Source: Proteobacteria bacterium ST_bin14 (GTDB lineage: Bacteria > Pseudomonadota > Alphaproteobacteria > Sphingomonadales > Sphingomonadaceae). From it: DNA of 64,000 nucleotides. Made by a program: the position numbers and the translations under genes. Of the stretch, positions 53,291 through 61,701 are shown piece by piece. Within the stretch, counting starts at the first letter, position 1; the number at the start of each line of letters is the position of its first letter. The notes under the pieces are model-generated. The model saw nothing but the letters and a program-made list of their open reading frames with translations, did not search any database and was not told the DNA's origin. The stretch lies in assembly GCA_002083655.1 (NCBI GenBank), contig MSXR01000018.1:18674-82673 (forward strand), read 5' to 3'.

Positions 53291-54349
53291 ATGTTAACCA
53301 AAAGCGAGCGTTGGTGGGACGGGCCGTGGCCGTGGCTGATTTACCTCGTCTTCTATCCAATGCCGTGGCTATGGCGTGCGCCCACGCAGTTCCAGTTCAT
53401 TGCATCGGTCATTGGCATCGCGGTGTTCTTGCCGCTCTATTTCGCCAGCCACCGGTTGAACGGCATTCGGTTGATCGGTGCGGTGGCGATGATCTTTGCA
53501 CTCGGTGCTGCACTTGCGCCGTTGGGCGGCAGCTGGACGGTTTTTGCGATCTATGCCGGGGCTGCGGTTGGCCGATTGCAACCGGCTCGCCACGCTGTCG
53601 GGACGATCGGCATCATTGCGCTCGCCACCGCCGGGGTAGCGACAGCGCTGGGCCAGCCACTGTTATGGTGGCTGCCCGGCGCGTTGCTGATCGTGATGAC
53701 CGGCGGTGCGACGATCTCCCGCGAGGCGTTTTACGCACGCACACAAGCATTGCTGGCCAGCCAGGAAGAGGTGCGCCGCCTCGCCGGGACGGCAGAACGC
53801 GAGCGGATTACACGCGACCTGCACGACGTGGTCGGGCGCACGCTGACGCTGGTGGCGTTGAAGGCCGATCTGGCCGGAAAGCTGGTCCCCAGAGATGCAT
53901 CCGCAGCTGAGGCCGAATGCCGCGCCATCGCAGCACTCGCCCGAGAGGGACTGGCGGAGGTGCGCGCCGCGCTTGCCGGGCAGGCAGGCGGCAGCCTGGC
54001 GCAGGAGGCGGCAGCGTCCAGCGCTGCATTGGAAGCGGCATCGGTCGCACCGGTCATCAGCGGCGATTTTAATGCGATCCCATCAGATGCGGGCGCCGTG
54101 TTGGCGATGACGCTGCGCGAGGCGGTGACCAATGTGATCCGCCATGCGGGGGCACAACGCTGCACGATCACCCTGTCGATGGCGGGTAATGAAGCGCGGC
54201 TGGCGGTGTGCGATGACGGGCATGGGCGCAGCTTTACCGAGGGGCACGGGCTTGCCGGCATGCGCCAGCGGCTTCAGGCAGCGGGCGGATCGCTAACCAT
54301 CCAGCCCGGCACCAGCGGCATGCAACTGATCGCGACGGTGCCGGCATGA
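53291..54349 (+). CDS. DesK-type sensor histidine kinase
   Basis: This is a 352-residue HisKA_3-type kinase. The N-terminal half has about four or five membrane helices and no large periplasmic domain, so it senses something within or near the membrane, as DesK senses lipid order. The phosphorylated His178 lies in RITRDLHDVVGRTL. The ATPase part has REAVTNVIRHAGA (N box) and CDDGHG (G1). I use the ATG at 53291, since the upstream frame overlaps the permease. Four bases overlap the response regulator. Confidence 0.9.
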   Translation: MLTKSERWWDGPWPWLIYLVFYPMPWLWRAPTQFQFIASVIGIAVFLPLYFASHRLNGIRLIGAVAMIFALGAALAPLGGSWTVFAIYAGAAVGRLQPARHAVGTIGIIALATAGVATALGQPLLWWLPGALLIVMTGGATISREAFYARTQALLASQEEVRRLAGTAERERITRDLHDVVGRTLTLVALKADLAGKLVPRDASAAEAECRAIAALAREGLAEVRAALAGQAGGSLAQEAAASSAALEAASVAPVISGDFNAIPSDAGAVLAMTLREAVTNVIRHAGAQRCTITLSMAGNEARLAVCDDGHGRSFTEGHGLAGMRQRLQAAGGSLTIQPGTSGMQLIATVPA

Positions 54350-54951
54350 TCCGCATCGTTCTGGCCGAAGATCAGGCGATGGTGCTGGGCGCGATTGCCG
54401 CGCTACTCAACATGGAACCCGATCTGTCGATCATCGGGCGGGCGGCGGATGGGGCCGCTGCGATCGACCTGATCCGGTCGCTGGCGCCTGACATTTTGCT
54501 GACCGATATTGAGATGCCGCAGCTCAGCGGGCTCGATGTGGCGCTGGCGATTGCCGAGGAGCGGCTGGCGACGCGCACGGTGATCGTCACCACCTTTGCG
54601 CGGCCCGGCTATCTCGCCCGCGCCCGTGCCGCCGGTGTGCGGGGATATCTGCTGAAGGATACGCCCGTCGAACAACTGGCAGCCGCAATCCGGGTAGTCG
54701 CGACGGGCGGCACCTTCATCCCGGCGGAACTGGCCGAGACGGCATGGCAGGCGGGTGCCGATCCACTTACGCCGCGTGAGCGCGATGCCCTGCGGTTGGC
54801 GGAGGAAGGCATGTCGAACAAGGAGATTGCCCGGCGGCTCGATCTGTCGCCCGGCACCGTCCGCAATTACCTGTCCGATGCCGCCGGAAAGCTTGGCGCG
54901 TCGAACCGGATCGAGGCAGGTCGGATTGCCCGCACCAACGGCTGGCTTTAG
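54346..54951 (+). CDS. LuxR/NarL-family response regulator
   Basis: This is a 201-residue response regulator with an N-terminal receiver (phosphorylated Asp54 in ILLTDIEMPQLSG, Lys near 104 in YLLKDTP) and a C-terminal LuxR helix-turn-helix (LTPRERDALRLAEEGMSNKEIARRL). It is coupled by a 4-base overlap to the kinase. As with DesR it probably binds DNA as a dimer and switches on the exporter; direct repeats in front of the ABC gene and inverted repeats at 54983 are possible targets. Confidence 0.93.
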   Translation: MIRIVLAEDQAMVLGAIAALLNMEPDLSIIGRAADGAAAIDLIRSLAPDILLTDIEMPQLSGLDVALAIAEERLATRTVIVTTFARPGYLARARAAGVRGYLLKDTPVEQLAAAIRVVATGGTFIPAELAETAWQAGADPLTPRERDALRLAEEGMSNKEIARRLDLSPGTVRNYLSDAAGKLGASNRIEAGRIARTNGWL

Positions 54952-54982
54952 CGGGGGCATGCCGTAACGCTCCAGTGCTCGG

Positions 54983-55011
54983 TGTCACGTACCACAGGTG
55001 ACACTTGTCAC
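54983..55011. promoter_or_regulatory. Triple half-site TGTCAC/GTGACA upstream of the amidohydrolase
   Basis: The sequence has TGTCAC, nine bases, GTGACA, two bases, TGTCAC, so two overlapping inverted repeats share the middle half-site. It is about 75 bases upstream of the amidohydrolase start and 30 bases after the response regulator stop. It looks like an operator for a dimeric regulator; which one is unknown. Confidence 0.45.
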
Positions 55012-55083
55012 TTCGCTGCGCTGATCGGCCCTCGTAGTTTTACCCCAGTCAAAGGTTGGTCCAAAAACCGAGGGGTCGTTACC

Positions 55084-56919
55084 ATGAGATTTCACCGCGC
55101 CGTCATGCTGCTCTCCTGCGCAGTTGCCGCACCGGCTTTCGCCCAATCGACCCCGGCCCCGCCACCCCAGACGCTGATCCGCAACGTCACCGTGTTCGAC
55201 GGGCTGCAGAAACAAAGCCCACGCGCCGTGCTGATCAAGGGCAGCAAGATCGCCGACAGCAATTACCGCGGCAGGGTGACCCAGGCGATGCGGATCGTCG
55301 ACGGGCGCGGCAAGACGTTGCTGCCGGGGCTGATCGACAGCCATGTCCACGCCTATCAGGGGCAGGACGATGCGCTGCTTTTCGGCGTCACCACCCAGCT
55401 CGATATGTTCAGCCCGCCTGAATCGACCCGCGACGTGCGCTCGCGGATGGCGCGCGGGGACAATGCGGCGATGGCGGACATTTTCACCGCAGGGTTTCTT
55501 GCCACCGTGCCCAATGGACATGGCACCGAATATGGTGTGCCCGTCCCCACGCTGACCAAAGCCGAAGAGGCCGATGCCTGGGTCGCCGCGCGGATTGCGG
55601 AAGGATCGGACTATATCAAGATCGTCGATGAACCCGGCACCATTATCGGCCGCGCTGTCCCGACGCTGAATGTGCCGACCATCCGCGCGCTGGCGGTGGC
55701 AGCGCACAAGCGCGGTAAGCTGGCGGTGGTGCATGCACAAACGCTGGCGACCGCAACCGAATCGATCGATGCGGGTGCTGACGGGCTGGTGCATCTGTTT
55801 GCGGACAAGGATGGCGGTGCGGCCTTTGCCCGGCTGGCCAAGGACAAGGGTGTCTTCATCGTCCCCACCTATGCCGTGCTTGAAGTATTCAGCGGTCGAT
55901 CGGGCACAGCAAGCCTGCTGGCCCACCCCGCGCTATCAGGATTGTTACCTAAATCAGCTGTCGACACGGTACGGCAATCGTTCGGTCAGGATCGTTCGGC
56001 AAAGCTTGATCCGATCGAAGCGGCCAACCTTGGTGCGCTCGCCAAGGCGGGCGTGCCGATCCTGGCGGGCACCGATGCTGGCAACCCCGGCACCTGGTAT
56101 GGGCTGAGCATGCACCGTGAAATGGATTTGCTGGCCAAGGGCGGGCTGAGCCCCGCACAAGTGTTGACAGCGGCAACGGCGGCCCCCGCCCAGGCATTCC
56201 GGCTCACCGACAGGGGGCGGATCGCCAATGGCTTGAAGGCGGATCTGTTGCTGGTGGACGGCGATCCGACGCTGAACATCGCCGACGTGCATAACATCGT
56301 CGAAATCTGGAAGGATGGCGCTGCAGTCAGTCCGTTGCGCGCGGCACGGCGCACGATGATCGCCGCGCAAGCGACCACAGCCGCGCCGCCCCCCATTGCC
56401 CTGCCTGCGGGTGGGCGAATCGCTCAGTTCAGCACTATGGGCGGCAAGGCGGTGGTCAAATCGCCGTTCGGCGCAGGCTGGGACATCTCAACCGATTCGA
56501 TCATGGGCGGCAAATCGACCCTGATCATCGCTGTCAGCGGCACCGCCCCGAACGGTCAGCCAGCGCTCACCCTGACGGGTGAGGTAAACCCGGGCTTTAT
56601 TGCGCCCTGGGCCGGCCTTGCCTTTTACCCCGGCGCGAAGCCGTTTCAGCCTGCCAATATCAGCAGCGCCAAAGTGCTTCGGTTCTGGGCGCGCGGCGAT
56701 GGCAAGGGATTTGCGGTGATGGGGTTTTCCACCGCTGGCGGGCAACGCCCCGGCGTGTTCCCAATCAGCGTGACGAAGGACTGGACCGAGGTAACGGTGC
56801 GTTTTGCCCAGCTCGCCAATTTCGATGCATCCAGTGCCCAGATGCTGCTGATTGGCGCCACCCAGCAAAATGGCCCCTTTCGGCTGGAAATCGCCGATGT
56901 GCGGTTGGCAGTGGAGTAA
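55084..56919 (+). CDS. Exported amidohydrolase with C-terminal CIA30-like domain
   Basis: This is a 611-residue secreted protein. Residues 1-19 form a signal peptide (AFAQS). The amidohydrolase TIM-barrel (about 25-420) has the metal motif LIDSHVHAYQG and a later AGTDAGNPG aspartate region. From about 440 to the end is a beta-sandwich like the CIA30/galactose-binding domain (GWDISTDSIMGGKSTL ... LRFWARGDGKGFAVM). The enzyme half would hydrolyse an amide or cyclic substrate in the periplasm. I use the ATG at 55084, because earlier codons do not encode a signal peptide. The fusion is unusual. Confidence 0.87.
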   Translation: MRFHRAVMLLSCAVAAPAFAQSTPAPPPQTLIRNVTVFDGLQKQSPRAVLIKGSKIADSNYRGRVTQAMRIVDGRGKTLLPGLIDSHVHAYQGQDDALLFGVTTQLDMFSPPESTRDVRSRMARGDNAAMADIFTAGFLATVPNGHGTEYGVPVPTLTKAEEADAWVAARIAEGSDYIKIVDEPGTIIGRAVPTLNVPTIRALAVAAHKRGKLAVVHAQTLATATESIDAGADGLVHLFADKDGGAAFARLAKDKGVFIVPTYAVLEVFSGRSGTASLLAHPALSGLLPKSAVDTVRQSFGQDRSAKLDPIEAANLGALAKAGVPILAGTDAGNPGTWYGLSMHREMDLLAKGGLSPAQVLTAATAAPAQAFRLTDRGRIANGLKADLLLVDGDPTLNIADVHNIVEIWKDGAAVSPLRAARRTMIAAQATTAAPPPIALPAGGRIAQFSTMGGKAVVKSPFGAGWDISTDSIMGGKSTLIIAVSGTAPNGQPALTLTGEVNPGFIAPWAGLAFYPGAKPFQPANISSAKVLRFWARGDGKGFAVMGFSTAGGQRPGVFPISVTKDWTEVTVRFAQLANFDASSAQMLLIGATQQNGPFRLEIADVRLAVE

Positions 56920-56927
56920 CCGGCTCG

Positions 56928-56998
56928 GGCCGATATTCGCCAGCGACATCCGTCGGCAGGGTGTGAACCATATGCGCGGCTTCGGTTTTGGCAATGGT
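56928..56998 (+). pseudogene. Internal fragment of an IS6-family transposase
   Basis: These 71 bases read FASDIRRQGVNHMRGFGFG in frame and align with FAGDIRRQRISRMRGFRHW of the IS6 transposase at 26087. Neither end of an element is recognisable here. The gap up to the tRNA-Thr fragment (57000-57247) has no gene I can support. Confidence 0.7.
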
Positions 56999-57247
56999 AT
57001 CTTGTTGAAATAGCTTATGGATATTCAAAGATATAAGCCCAAAAGCACCATCGCGCTTTTGCCCAAAAAATCGCCAATGTAGAATGAGCCGATCAGCTTC
57101 ACGTCGGTATCAATCGCGGTACACGCCGAAATGCATTGGCGTGGGCCGAACCAATTTCCCACCCAAAGTGCCCCACGCAGGATCCAACCATGTTCCCAGC
57201 CGGAAGGCCCTTCCGCTCAGTGTTCCGCGTTTAGCTTGTGGAAGGGC

Positions 57248-57292
57248 TGGTGCCGCTTACAGGACTCGAACCTGTGACCCCCGCATTACGAA
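57248..57292 (-). other. Displaced 3' part of tRNA-Thr (left attachment site of the island)
   Basis: The minus strand has the 3' half of a tRNA-Thr: anticodon loop with CGT, the 3' anticodon strand ATGCGG, the T arm CACAGGTTCGAGTCCTGT and the acceptor AAGCGGC-A-CCA. The 5' half is absent; the sequence diverges at about 57292. A 45-base fragment of this sort, with an integrase gene nearby, is the mark of site-specific integration into the tRNA 3' end. Its orientation implies that the restored tRNA lies at the far right end of the element, past the window. Confidence 0.88.
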
Positions 57293-57307
57293 GGCCTATA
57301 ACGGCTA

Positions 57308-57368
57308 TGCTAAAAAGGTCAGTTTTCCACCGATTCTGCGCCAATTTTTTCGCTGCTAACATGCTAAC
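57308..57368. promoter_or_regulatory. Candidate integrase arm-type sites (TGCTAA repeats)
   Basis: TGCTAA occurs at 57308, 57354 and 57362, close to the attachment site. The last two are 8 bases apart. Tyrosine integrases bind short direct repeats beside the core site, so these are candidates. The 57293-57523 stretch has no gene. Confidence 0.35.
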
Positions 57369-57523
57369 CCACGCGATACCCAAACTCGTGTGATATCGGC
57401 GCTCACCGGCTTTCGATCAAAAGTACTTTGGCCGGATGAAGTCGGGGAAAGTGACCTGCGCCATACCTCATCTCGGTTGCAGTGTAGTAGCTGGAAGCCC
57501 CCGTGATCGGTCGCTTTGGTTGG

Positions 57524-57715
57524 TCAATCCATGACCTCAACGTCAATTGAAACTTGGCTTATCAAATTACAGCGCGCCATTGCAGCACCCCCTGGAGCGA
57601 AGCTTTCAATATCCACTGATATCAATTTCCCACCCAAGTCCCGAGCATACTTATCGCATTTCTGCTGAGCATCCTCCCGCGCCTCAACGATAGTTTGGCC
57701 AAATATAGGGAGCGA
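57524..57715 (-). pseudogene. Fragment of an unidentified coding sequence
   Basis: The minus strand reads PIFGQTIVEAREDAQQKCDK, a short gap, then DIESFAPGGAAMARCNLIS and ends SIDVEVMD followed by a stop at 57524. Codon use looks coding, but no start codon is available after the terminator at 57718-57748, so the 5' end is lost or uses an unusual start. The family is not recognised. Confidence 0.4.
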
Positions 57716-57717
57716 AG

Positions 57718-57748
57718 AAAAAGGGGCACTGCCAATCGACAGCGCCCC
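57718..57748 (-). terminator. Intrinsic terminator of the gene at 57784
   Basis: On the minus strand an 11-bp stem with two G-U wobbles and a 4-base loop is followed by five T, 36 bases after the stop codon. It ends transcription of the small island gene upstream. Confidence 0.85.
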
Positions 57749-57783
57749 CGAGTTTCGCCAACATCCACCTGGATGAGCAGGCC

Positions 57784-58212
57784 TTAATCAAGCAAGCTGT
57801 AACGCCCGTCCTTATGGCGCTGCCAAAGAGGCGACTTCGCCTTCCCTAATGCGCTGTAGGTCAGCAGCGAGCCGACGTGTTTGCGATCGAAGCCGAAGTC
57901 CTTGGCTACGCTAATAATCCGCCCGATCGTGTTAACGCCCTCACCGATGCACACGGTGATCACGACGATTAGCCTCTCGTTCGTATTTGCGTCGGCGCAT
58001 GCGTCAAGAACCTCGCGAATGGTGGCCATCAGCGCGTCGTATTGTGCCTCGGTCCACTCAGTCGGTGCCGGAACCGAAGCGATACCTGGATCAATCGGTG
58101 GGACGAGAACACATGGCGGTACCACCGTGCGGCTTGGCGTACGCGCGATGGTCGGTCGCACCGATCTGGCGTGACGGGGCGGGGGTATTATTAGATGTGC
58201 AGTAGAATTCAT
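57784..58212 (-). CDS. Island protein of unknown function
   Basis: I do not recognise this 142-residue protein. The N-terminal third is rich in proline and arginine (PPPRHARSVRPTIARTPSRT), probably unstructured. The C-terminal part (about 50-142) looks like a small helical domain, with IREVLDACADANTNERLIVVITVCIGEGVNTIGRI and KDFGFDRKHVGSLLTY resembling a winged-helix DNA-binding unit. It is the gene nearest the left attachment site and is followed by a clear terminator. A regulatory role is possible. The ATG at 58212 is preceded by GGAGTTATC. Confidence 0.6.
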   Translation of the reverse strand: MNSTAHLIIPPPRHARSVRPTIARTPSRTVVPPCVLVPPIDPGIASVPAPTEWTEAQYDALMATIREVLDACADANTNERLIVVITVCIGEGVNTIGRIISVAKDFGFDRKHVGSLLTYSALGKAKSPLWQRHKDGRYSLLD

Positions 58213-58544
58213 TACGATAACTCCATTATGTTGAAACCGAACCTCGCAAACGGAGCGAGGAACGAACTGACAGCGCTATCGTGCGAGCTGGGCAAATGGC
58301 CTCTGACACAAGTATGGCGCGTTCAGCTGAACAGCGCCCTCAATTGCACTTGCGGAGGACTTCTTGGCGCAATTCATCTTTTCACCAAGCACGTTGTATA
58401 TGGCGCTTAACTATGGCTGCGTCAAGCCAATGCCTAGTTCGATTATCTATCGATCAGTTCCGATCGCCGAAAATATATAGAGCGCTGCCCCCGACCCGCA
58501 CACCGGCAACGCGCCAGCGCATGAGTCGGGGGAAGTGGTTTAAT
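58213..58544. other. Gene-free stretch with a diverged repeat
   Basis: The 332 bases hold no gene that I can support. The part at 58313-58370 resembles 61341-61396 elsewhere in the island (shared CGCCCTCAA and GCAGAGGACTT/GCGGAGGACTT blocks). The rest is AT-richer and probably carries the promoter of the gene at 57784. Confidence 0.45.
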
Positions 58545-59696
58545 TTACCAGCCAGCCTTCGCCGCCCCTGCCTCGACGGCGGCGAGCAGCGTGTCGTTTG
58601 CGAGATGCGAGTACCGCATGGTGCTTTTGTGATCGGCGTGGCCCAACACCCTACCGACCGCGAACAGGTCGATCCCCGCATTGATCATGAACGACGCCGC
58701 CGAATGGCGCAGATCGTGGATGCGCAGACCGGGCAGTTTCGCCGCATCCCGCGCCGTCTGCCATGCGTGCTTGATCGTCACAAACGGTTTCAGGGTTTCA
58801 GGGTTCGGCAGTAGGTAGGGGCAGTCTTTGAACCTGAGCACCAAGCCGATCAGGTCGATGGCGGGTTGCGAAAGCGGAACGTGCCGGGGCTTTCCGGTTT
58901 TCGATGTCGGTATCAGCCATACCCGCCGCTCGAGGTTGATGTTCTTCCATTCAGCGTTCAACAGCTCTGACACGCGAGCCCCCGTCAGGAGCAGCAGCCC
59001 AATAATGAACTTGAGCTGCGGATTGCGGGACTCCTCCACCGCCGCCTGCAGCCGCTTCACCTCCGCCGTCGTCAGATAGCGATCCCGCGCGTTATTGATC
59101 GGCTTGCGCGGAATGCCCTTCACGGGGTTTTTCAAGACACCCGGTGTGTTCCAGCGAAGCGCCAGCTCGAATGAGCGATTTAGCAAAATGCGTATCTTTT
59201 CCAAAGTCGCGGGTGCCAAATTCTCCTTCCCTTTGTCGGCCAGCCACGTTGCCACATCGGATTGTGTGATGTCCGAAACGTAAGTCTTTCCCCACCGTGG
59301 TAGGATGTGGCGTCGAACATACATCTCGGTCGTGTCGTAGCTGCGCTGATAGGTCTTGGCGTAGTCGAGGTGCTGTTGAGCAAGTTCGGCGTAGGTCGGC
59401 ACGGCCTTCCGTTCTGCCTTTTTCTCGGCAGGGTTGCCGCCAAGGATCACCTCTGAACGTAAACGCTGAGCCTCCTTGCGGGCCTTGTCGAATGTGATGT
59501 CACCATAGGCAGCGATCTTATGCTGCTTCTGGCCGCCGTGCGCGTCTTGATAGCGCAGGTAGTAGCTGCGACCGCCACTTGACCTGACCTCAAGGACAAA
59601 GCCGGTGATGGTCGTATCGTAATAGTCGGTCTTCTTCTTGCCCGGCGCGCACTGGGCGGTGAGGCAGAAGGCATGATCAAGTCGTACTTTTGGGAT
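58545..59696 (-). CDS. Tyrosine-type site-specific recombinase (island integrase), start codon ATC
   Basis: This phage-type integrase of 383 codons has an N-terminal arm-binding region (DYYDTTITGFVLEVRSSGG), a core-binding domain (about 105-190) and a catalytic domain with Arg in LTGARVSELLNAEW, HDLRHS, GHADHKSTMRYSH and the nucleophile Tyr in MRYSHL. Relatives begin MPKVRL; here the matching codon is ATC (IPKVRL at 59696), with AAAGG 8 bases before it. A normal ATG occurs at 59712 but in another frame and stops early. The first ordinary start in frame is a GTG at 59450, which would remove 82 residues. Either ATC is used or the start is mutated. Confidence 0.87.
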   Translation of the reverse strand: MPKVRLDHAFCLTAQCAPGKKKTDYYDTTITGFVLEVRSSGGRSYYLRYQDAHGGQKQHKIAAYGDITFDKARKEAQRLRSEVILGGNPAEKKAERKAVPTYAELAQQHLDYAKTYQRSYDTTEMYVRRHILPRWGKTYVSDITQSDVATWLADKGKENLAPATLEKIRILLNRSFELALRWNTPGVLKNPVKGIPRKPINNARDRYLTTAEVKRLQAAVEESRNPQLKFIIGLLLLTGARVSELLNAEWKNINLERRVWLIPTSKTGKPRHVPLSQPAIDLIGLVLRFKDCPYLLPNPETLKPFVTIKHAWQTARDAAKLPGLRIHDLRHSAASFMINAGIDLFAVGRVLGHADHKSTMRYSHLANDTLLAAVEAGAAKAGW

Positions 59697-59969
59697 GGGG
59701 AATACCTTTCATTGATTTGAGTTTTGGACCGCAGGGTGCCGCACGACGCCGCGCCGGGCCGCGAGGGCTGCGGTCCAGGACGGGTCGAAACGGCGCTGTG
59801 GGGTGCTCCGGTGGTGCCAGAGCGGGGTGCCGGGCGTGCGCGGCGGGGTTACGCCGTGATGGCAGCGCTCCAGAATTCCAGCTTTCCGCGCCCCACCGAC
59901 CGGCAACGCGCTGGAACGGTGAAACACTGGAAAACTGAAATCCTGGGACGCTGAGCCCGGAACGTTTGG
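59697..59969. other. GC-rich gene-free stretch between integrase and ATPase
   Basis: These 273 bases are much richer in GC than the ATPase gene beside them and contain short reading frames with no conserved sequence. They follow the ATPase stop and precede the integrase start, so they may hold the integrase promoter. No clear hairpin with a T tract was found. Confidence 0.4.
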
Positions 59970-61094
59970 TTAGAACTCCTCGCCCGGGGCGCATCCGGGC
60001 GCGATGGCGTTAGCCAACAGGATAAAGCCCTGCTTGCCCCGATCGCCAACGCTGAAGGTCCATCGATGCACCGCCGGATCTTCGCCAGTGTATTTCTCGA
60101 TGATACGACATGCTGCCTGACGACCGATCTTGCACCGCGACGTAACCGCGCGCGCAATATCAATCTTGCCCGAGATGCCTTCGGCGATGCTGCTTTCAAT
60201 GGCGGCAATCACTTCCAAGTCGGCAACTTGGTCGGCCTCCCGCCTGATCTGCGATACCGCGTCAGGATCGATGAGCCGAACAGAGTCCAGCAGCTCAGCA
60301 TAGGTCACGCCGTTCTCCACGGAATAGCCATATGCGACCTGTTGGATGAGTTGGCCCCGGCTTTTGATGCAATCAAACTGGACGACACGCTCGCCCCGAT
60401 TAGCCTGCTGGGGTAACTCAACGATGGTATAGCCGCCGTCGAAGTCGTCCAGGATATCGCTGGTTCCAGCTACAATCGGCTTGCCATCCGCCCCGAGGCG
60501 TTTGTTCGTATGGGCGAGGCCGAGAATGGTGCCACCCTTCATCACGAACTGACGGGCTACGTCAGCAAACGCGCTGCTCTCTTGCTTGGACATAAGAGGA
60601 ACAAACTTTTTTAAAGTGTCCAATATCAAGAAGCTATCACCGACGGTGTCTTCCGCGATCATTGCGCGGAGAACGCGGGGCAGATCTTTGGCCTGCAGGT
60701 TGTTGAAGCCGGGAGCCAGTACGTGAATCCCGAAGGGCTGCAGGATTTGGAGCTTTTCCAGCACGCCAGCGGCTGTGTCGTCGGCAGCGACATAGAAGAC
60801 CTGCCCACCATCGATCGTGCCGCGTTCAAGGGTCTCACGAAGGAGGTGCAGGGTGATTAAGGTTTTGCCGACATTTGGCTTTGCGTACCAGACCGTCGCT
60901 TGGCCCCTTAGACATAGGTTCCCGAGGAGCGGAATCTGTTCCTGTGCCTGTTTTTGTAACTCAGCGAGCGACCCGATGAGGCTATATTTTAGCAACGGGT
61001 TATTGGAATCGTGTCGAGCAACCAGCGGGGCATCGAAGATGATATCCGAGGCACTGACCGATTTTGGCGGGTCTGGGAAATCGAGCTGCTTCAT
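59970..61094 (-). CDS. RecA-like AAA family ATPase (RepA/DNA-helicase type)
   Basis: This 374-residue protein is of the RecA/KaiC-like P-loop class found in phages, plasmids and islands. Walker A is AKPNVGKTL (residues 71-79) and Walker B is DSFLILDTLKKFVPL. GGTILGLAHTNKR resembles the helicase sensor. The C-terminal ~90 residues form a helix-turn-helix-like region (KIGRQAACRIIEKYTGE). It would act in replication or maintenance of the island. It is coupled by a 4-base overlap with a 41-codon gene upstream. Confidence 0.85.
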   Translation of the reverse strand: MKQLDFPDPPKSVSASDIIFDAPLVARHDSNNPLLKYSLIGSLAELQKQAQEQIPLLGNLCLRGQATVWYAKPNVGKTLITLHLLRETLERGTIDGGQVFYVAADDTAAGVLEKLQILQPFGIHVLAPGFNNLQAKDLPRVLRAMIAEDTVGDSFLILDTLKKFVPLMSKQESSAFADVARQFVMKGGTILGLAHTNKRLGADGKPIVAGTSDILDDFDGGYTIVELPQQANRGERVVQFDCIKSRGQLIQQVAYGYSVENGVTYAELLDSVRLIDPDAVSQIRREADQVADLEVIAAIESSIAEGISGKIDIARAVTSRCKIGRQAACRIIEKYTGEDPAVHRWTFSVGDRGKQGFILLANAIAPGCAPGEEF

Positions 61095-61216
61095 TTATCG
61101 CCCTCCAGATCCCGAGACTCATCCAGCCCTGCTTCCCAGTTTAAAGTTTCCATATGCTCGACAAGCGCCTGCCAAATAGCGGCCATGCGCCCGCCGAACG
61201 AGGTTTCGTTCGTCAT
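61091..61216 (-). CDS. Small island protein coupled to the ATPase gene
   Basis: A 41-codon gene begins MTNETSFGGRMAAIWQALVE and ends in an acidic stretch. Its TGA overlaps the ATPase ATG (ATGA), which is the main reason to accept it. It is helical, without membrane or signal segments, and unrecognised. Translational coupling suggests it sets or assists ATPase synthesis. Confidence 0.6.
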   Translation of the reverse strand: MTNETSFGGRMAAIWQALVEHMETLNWEAGLDESRDLEGDK

Positions 61217-61452
61217 GTTTGATTTACTTATTCTGCTGCCGGTCGCCCTTCCGGCATGTCAAAGAACGTCCTCTCGCGAGCGATGCAAGAGGCCGAACTG
61301 GCACGTGACGATGCGATTTTGGGTTATGCCCCGAACGCAGATGTGGCGTGTTCAGTTCGAACTACGCCCTCAATGCGCTTGCAGAGGACTTTCCGGCGGG
61401 TGCCCTTGAGCGGTTACCGGATGCATCAGATATAGTCGTTTCGCGGATGAAT
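61217..61452. other. Intergenic stretch with a possible decayed gene
   Basis: On the plus strand a frame from 61257 begins MSKNVLSRAMQEAELARDD. After one frame change it continues NYALNALAEDFPAGALERLP. This may be a small frameshifted gene. The segment at 61341-61396 resembles 58313-58370. Alternatively it is only a regulatory region upstream of the 41-codon gene. Confidence 0.35.
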
Positions 61453-61701
61453 TCAATCTGTCTGTCGAAATTTTATCACTGCCGCACATGCCGCTAGTGC
61501 GCCAGCAGTGAGGCAAGCGAACGGAAATGCTGCGCACAAATTGGCGATCAACACGAACGCCATCCAAGCTAAGGTCTCGCGCGGTTTGCAGATTGCTCCA
61601 ATTATAAGCACGAGGATGATCGACAGGGCCAGCACCGTCGCAACCGCGCGCACGATGGCGAGGATGACGCACGCACCCAGAAGGTAGCCAACGACCTTCA
61701 T
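61453..61701 (-). CDS. Small membrane protein, paralogue of 62643
   Basis: This is an 82-residue protein with three hydrophobic segments: an N-terminal one (GYLLGACVILAIVRAV), a second ending in a basic turn (ICKPRETLAWMAF), and a C-terminal one followed by KFRQTD. It aligns with the 92-residue protein at 62643 around the [K/T]-x-ET turn and the following helix. Its ATG overlaps the stop of the soluble gene at 61698 (ATGA), so the pair is coupled. Function is unknown. Confidence 0.7.
   Translation of the reverse strand: MKVVGYLLGACVILAIVRAVATVLALSIILVLIIGAICKPRETLAWMAFVLIANLCAAFPFACLTAGALAACAAVIKFRQTD

Noticed and set aside
57084..57359. A plus-strand protein ending in AYRTRTCDPRITKAYNG
   Set aside because: It is read across the antisense of the tRNA-Thr fragment. 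Such frames arise whenever a tRNA end is translated and are not genes.
57150..57640. CAATTTCCCACCCAA occurs at 57151 and near 57625
   Set aside because: A 15-base match on either side of the tRNA fragment looked like a direct repeat, but the second copy lies in a coding fragment (GGKL codons) and the flanks do not align; chance is likely.
59677..59994. A minus-strand frame of about 105 codons across the GC-rich gap
   Set aside because: It overlaps the start of the integrase, has no conserved sequence and no ribosome site, and is explained by the high GC content.
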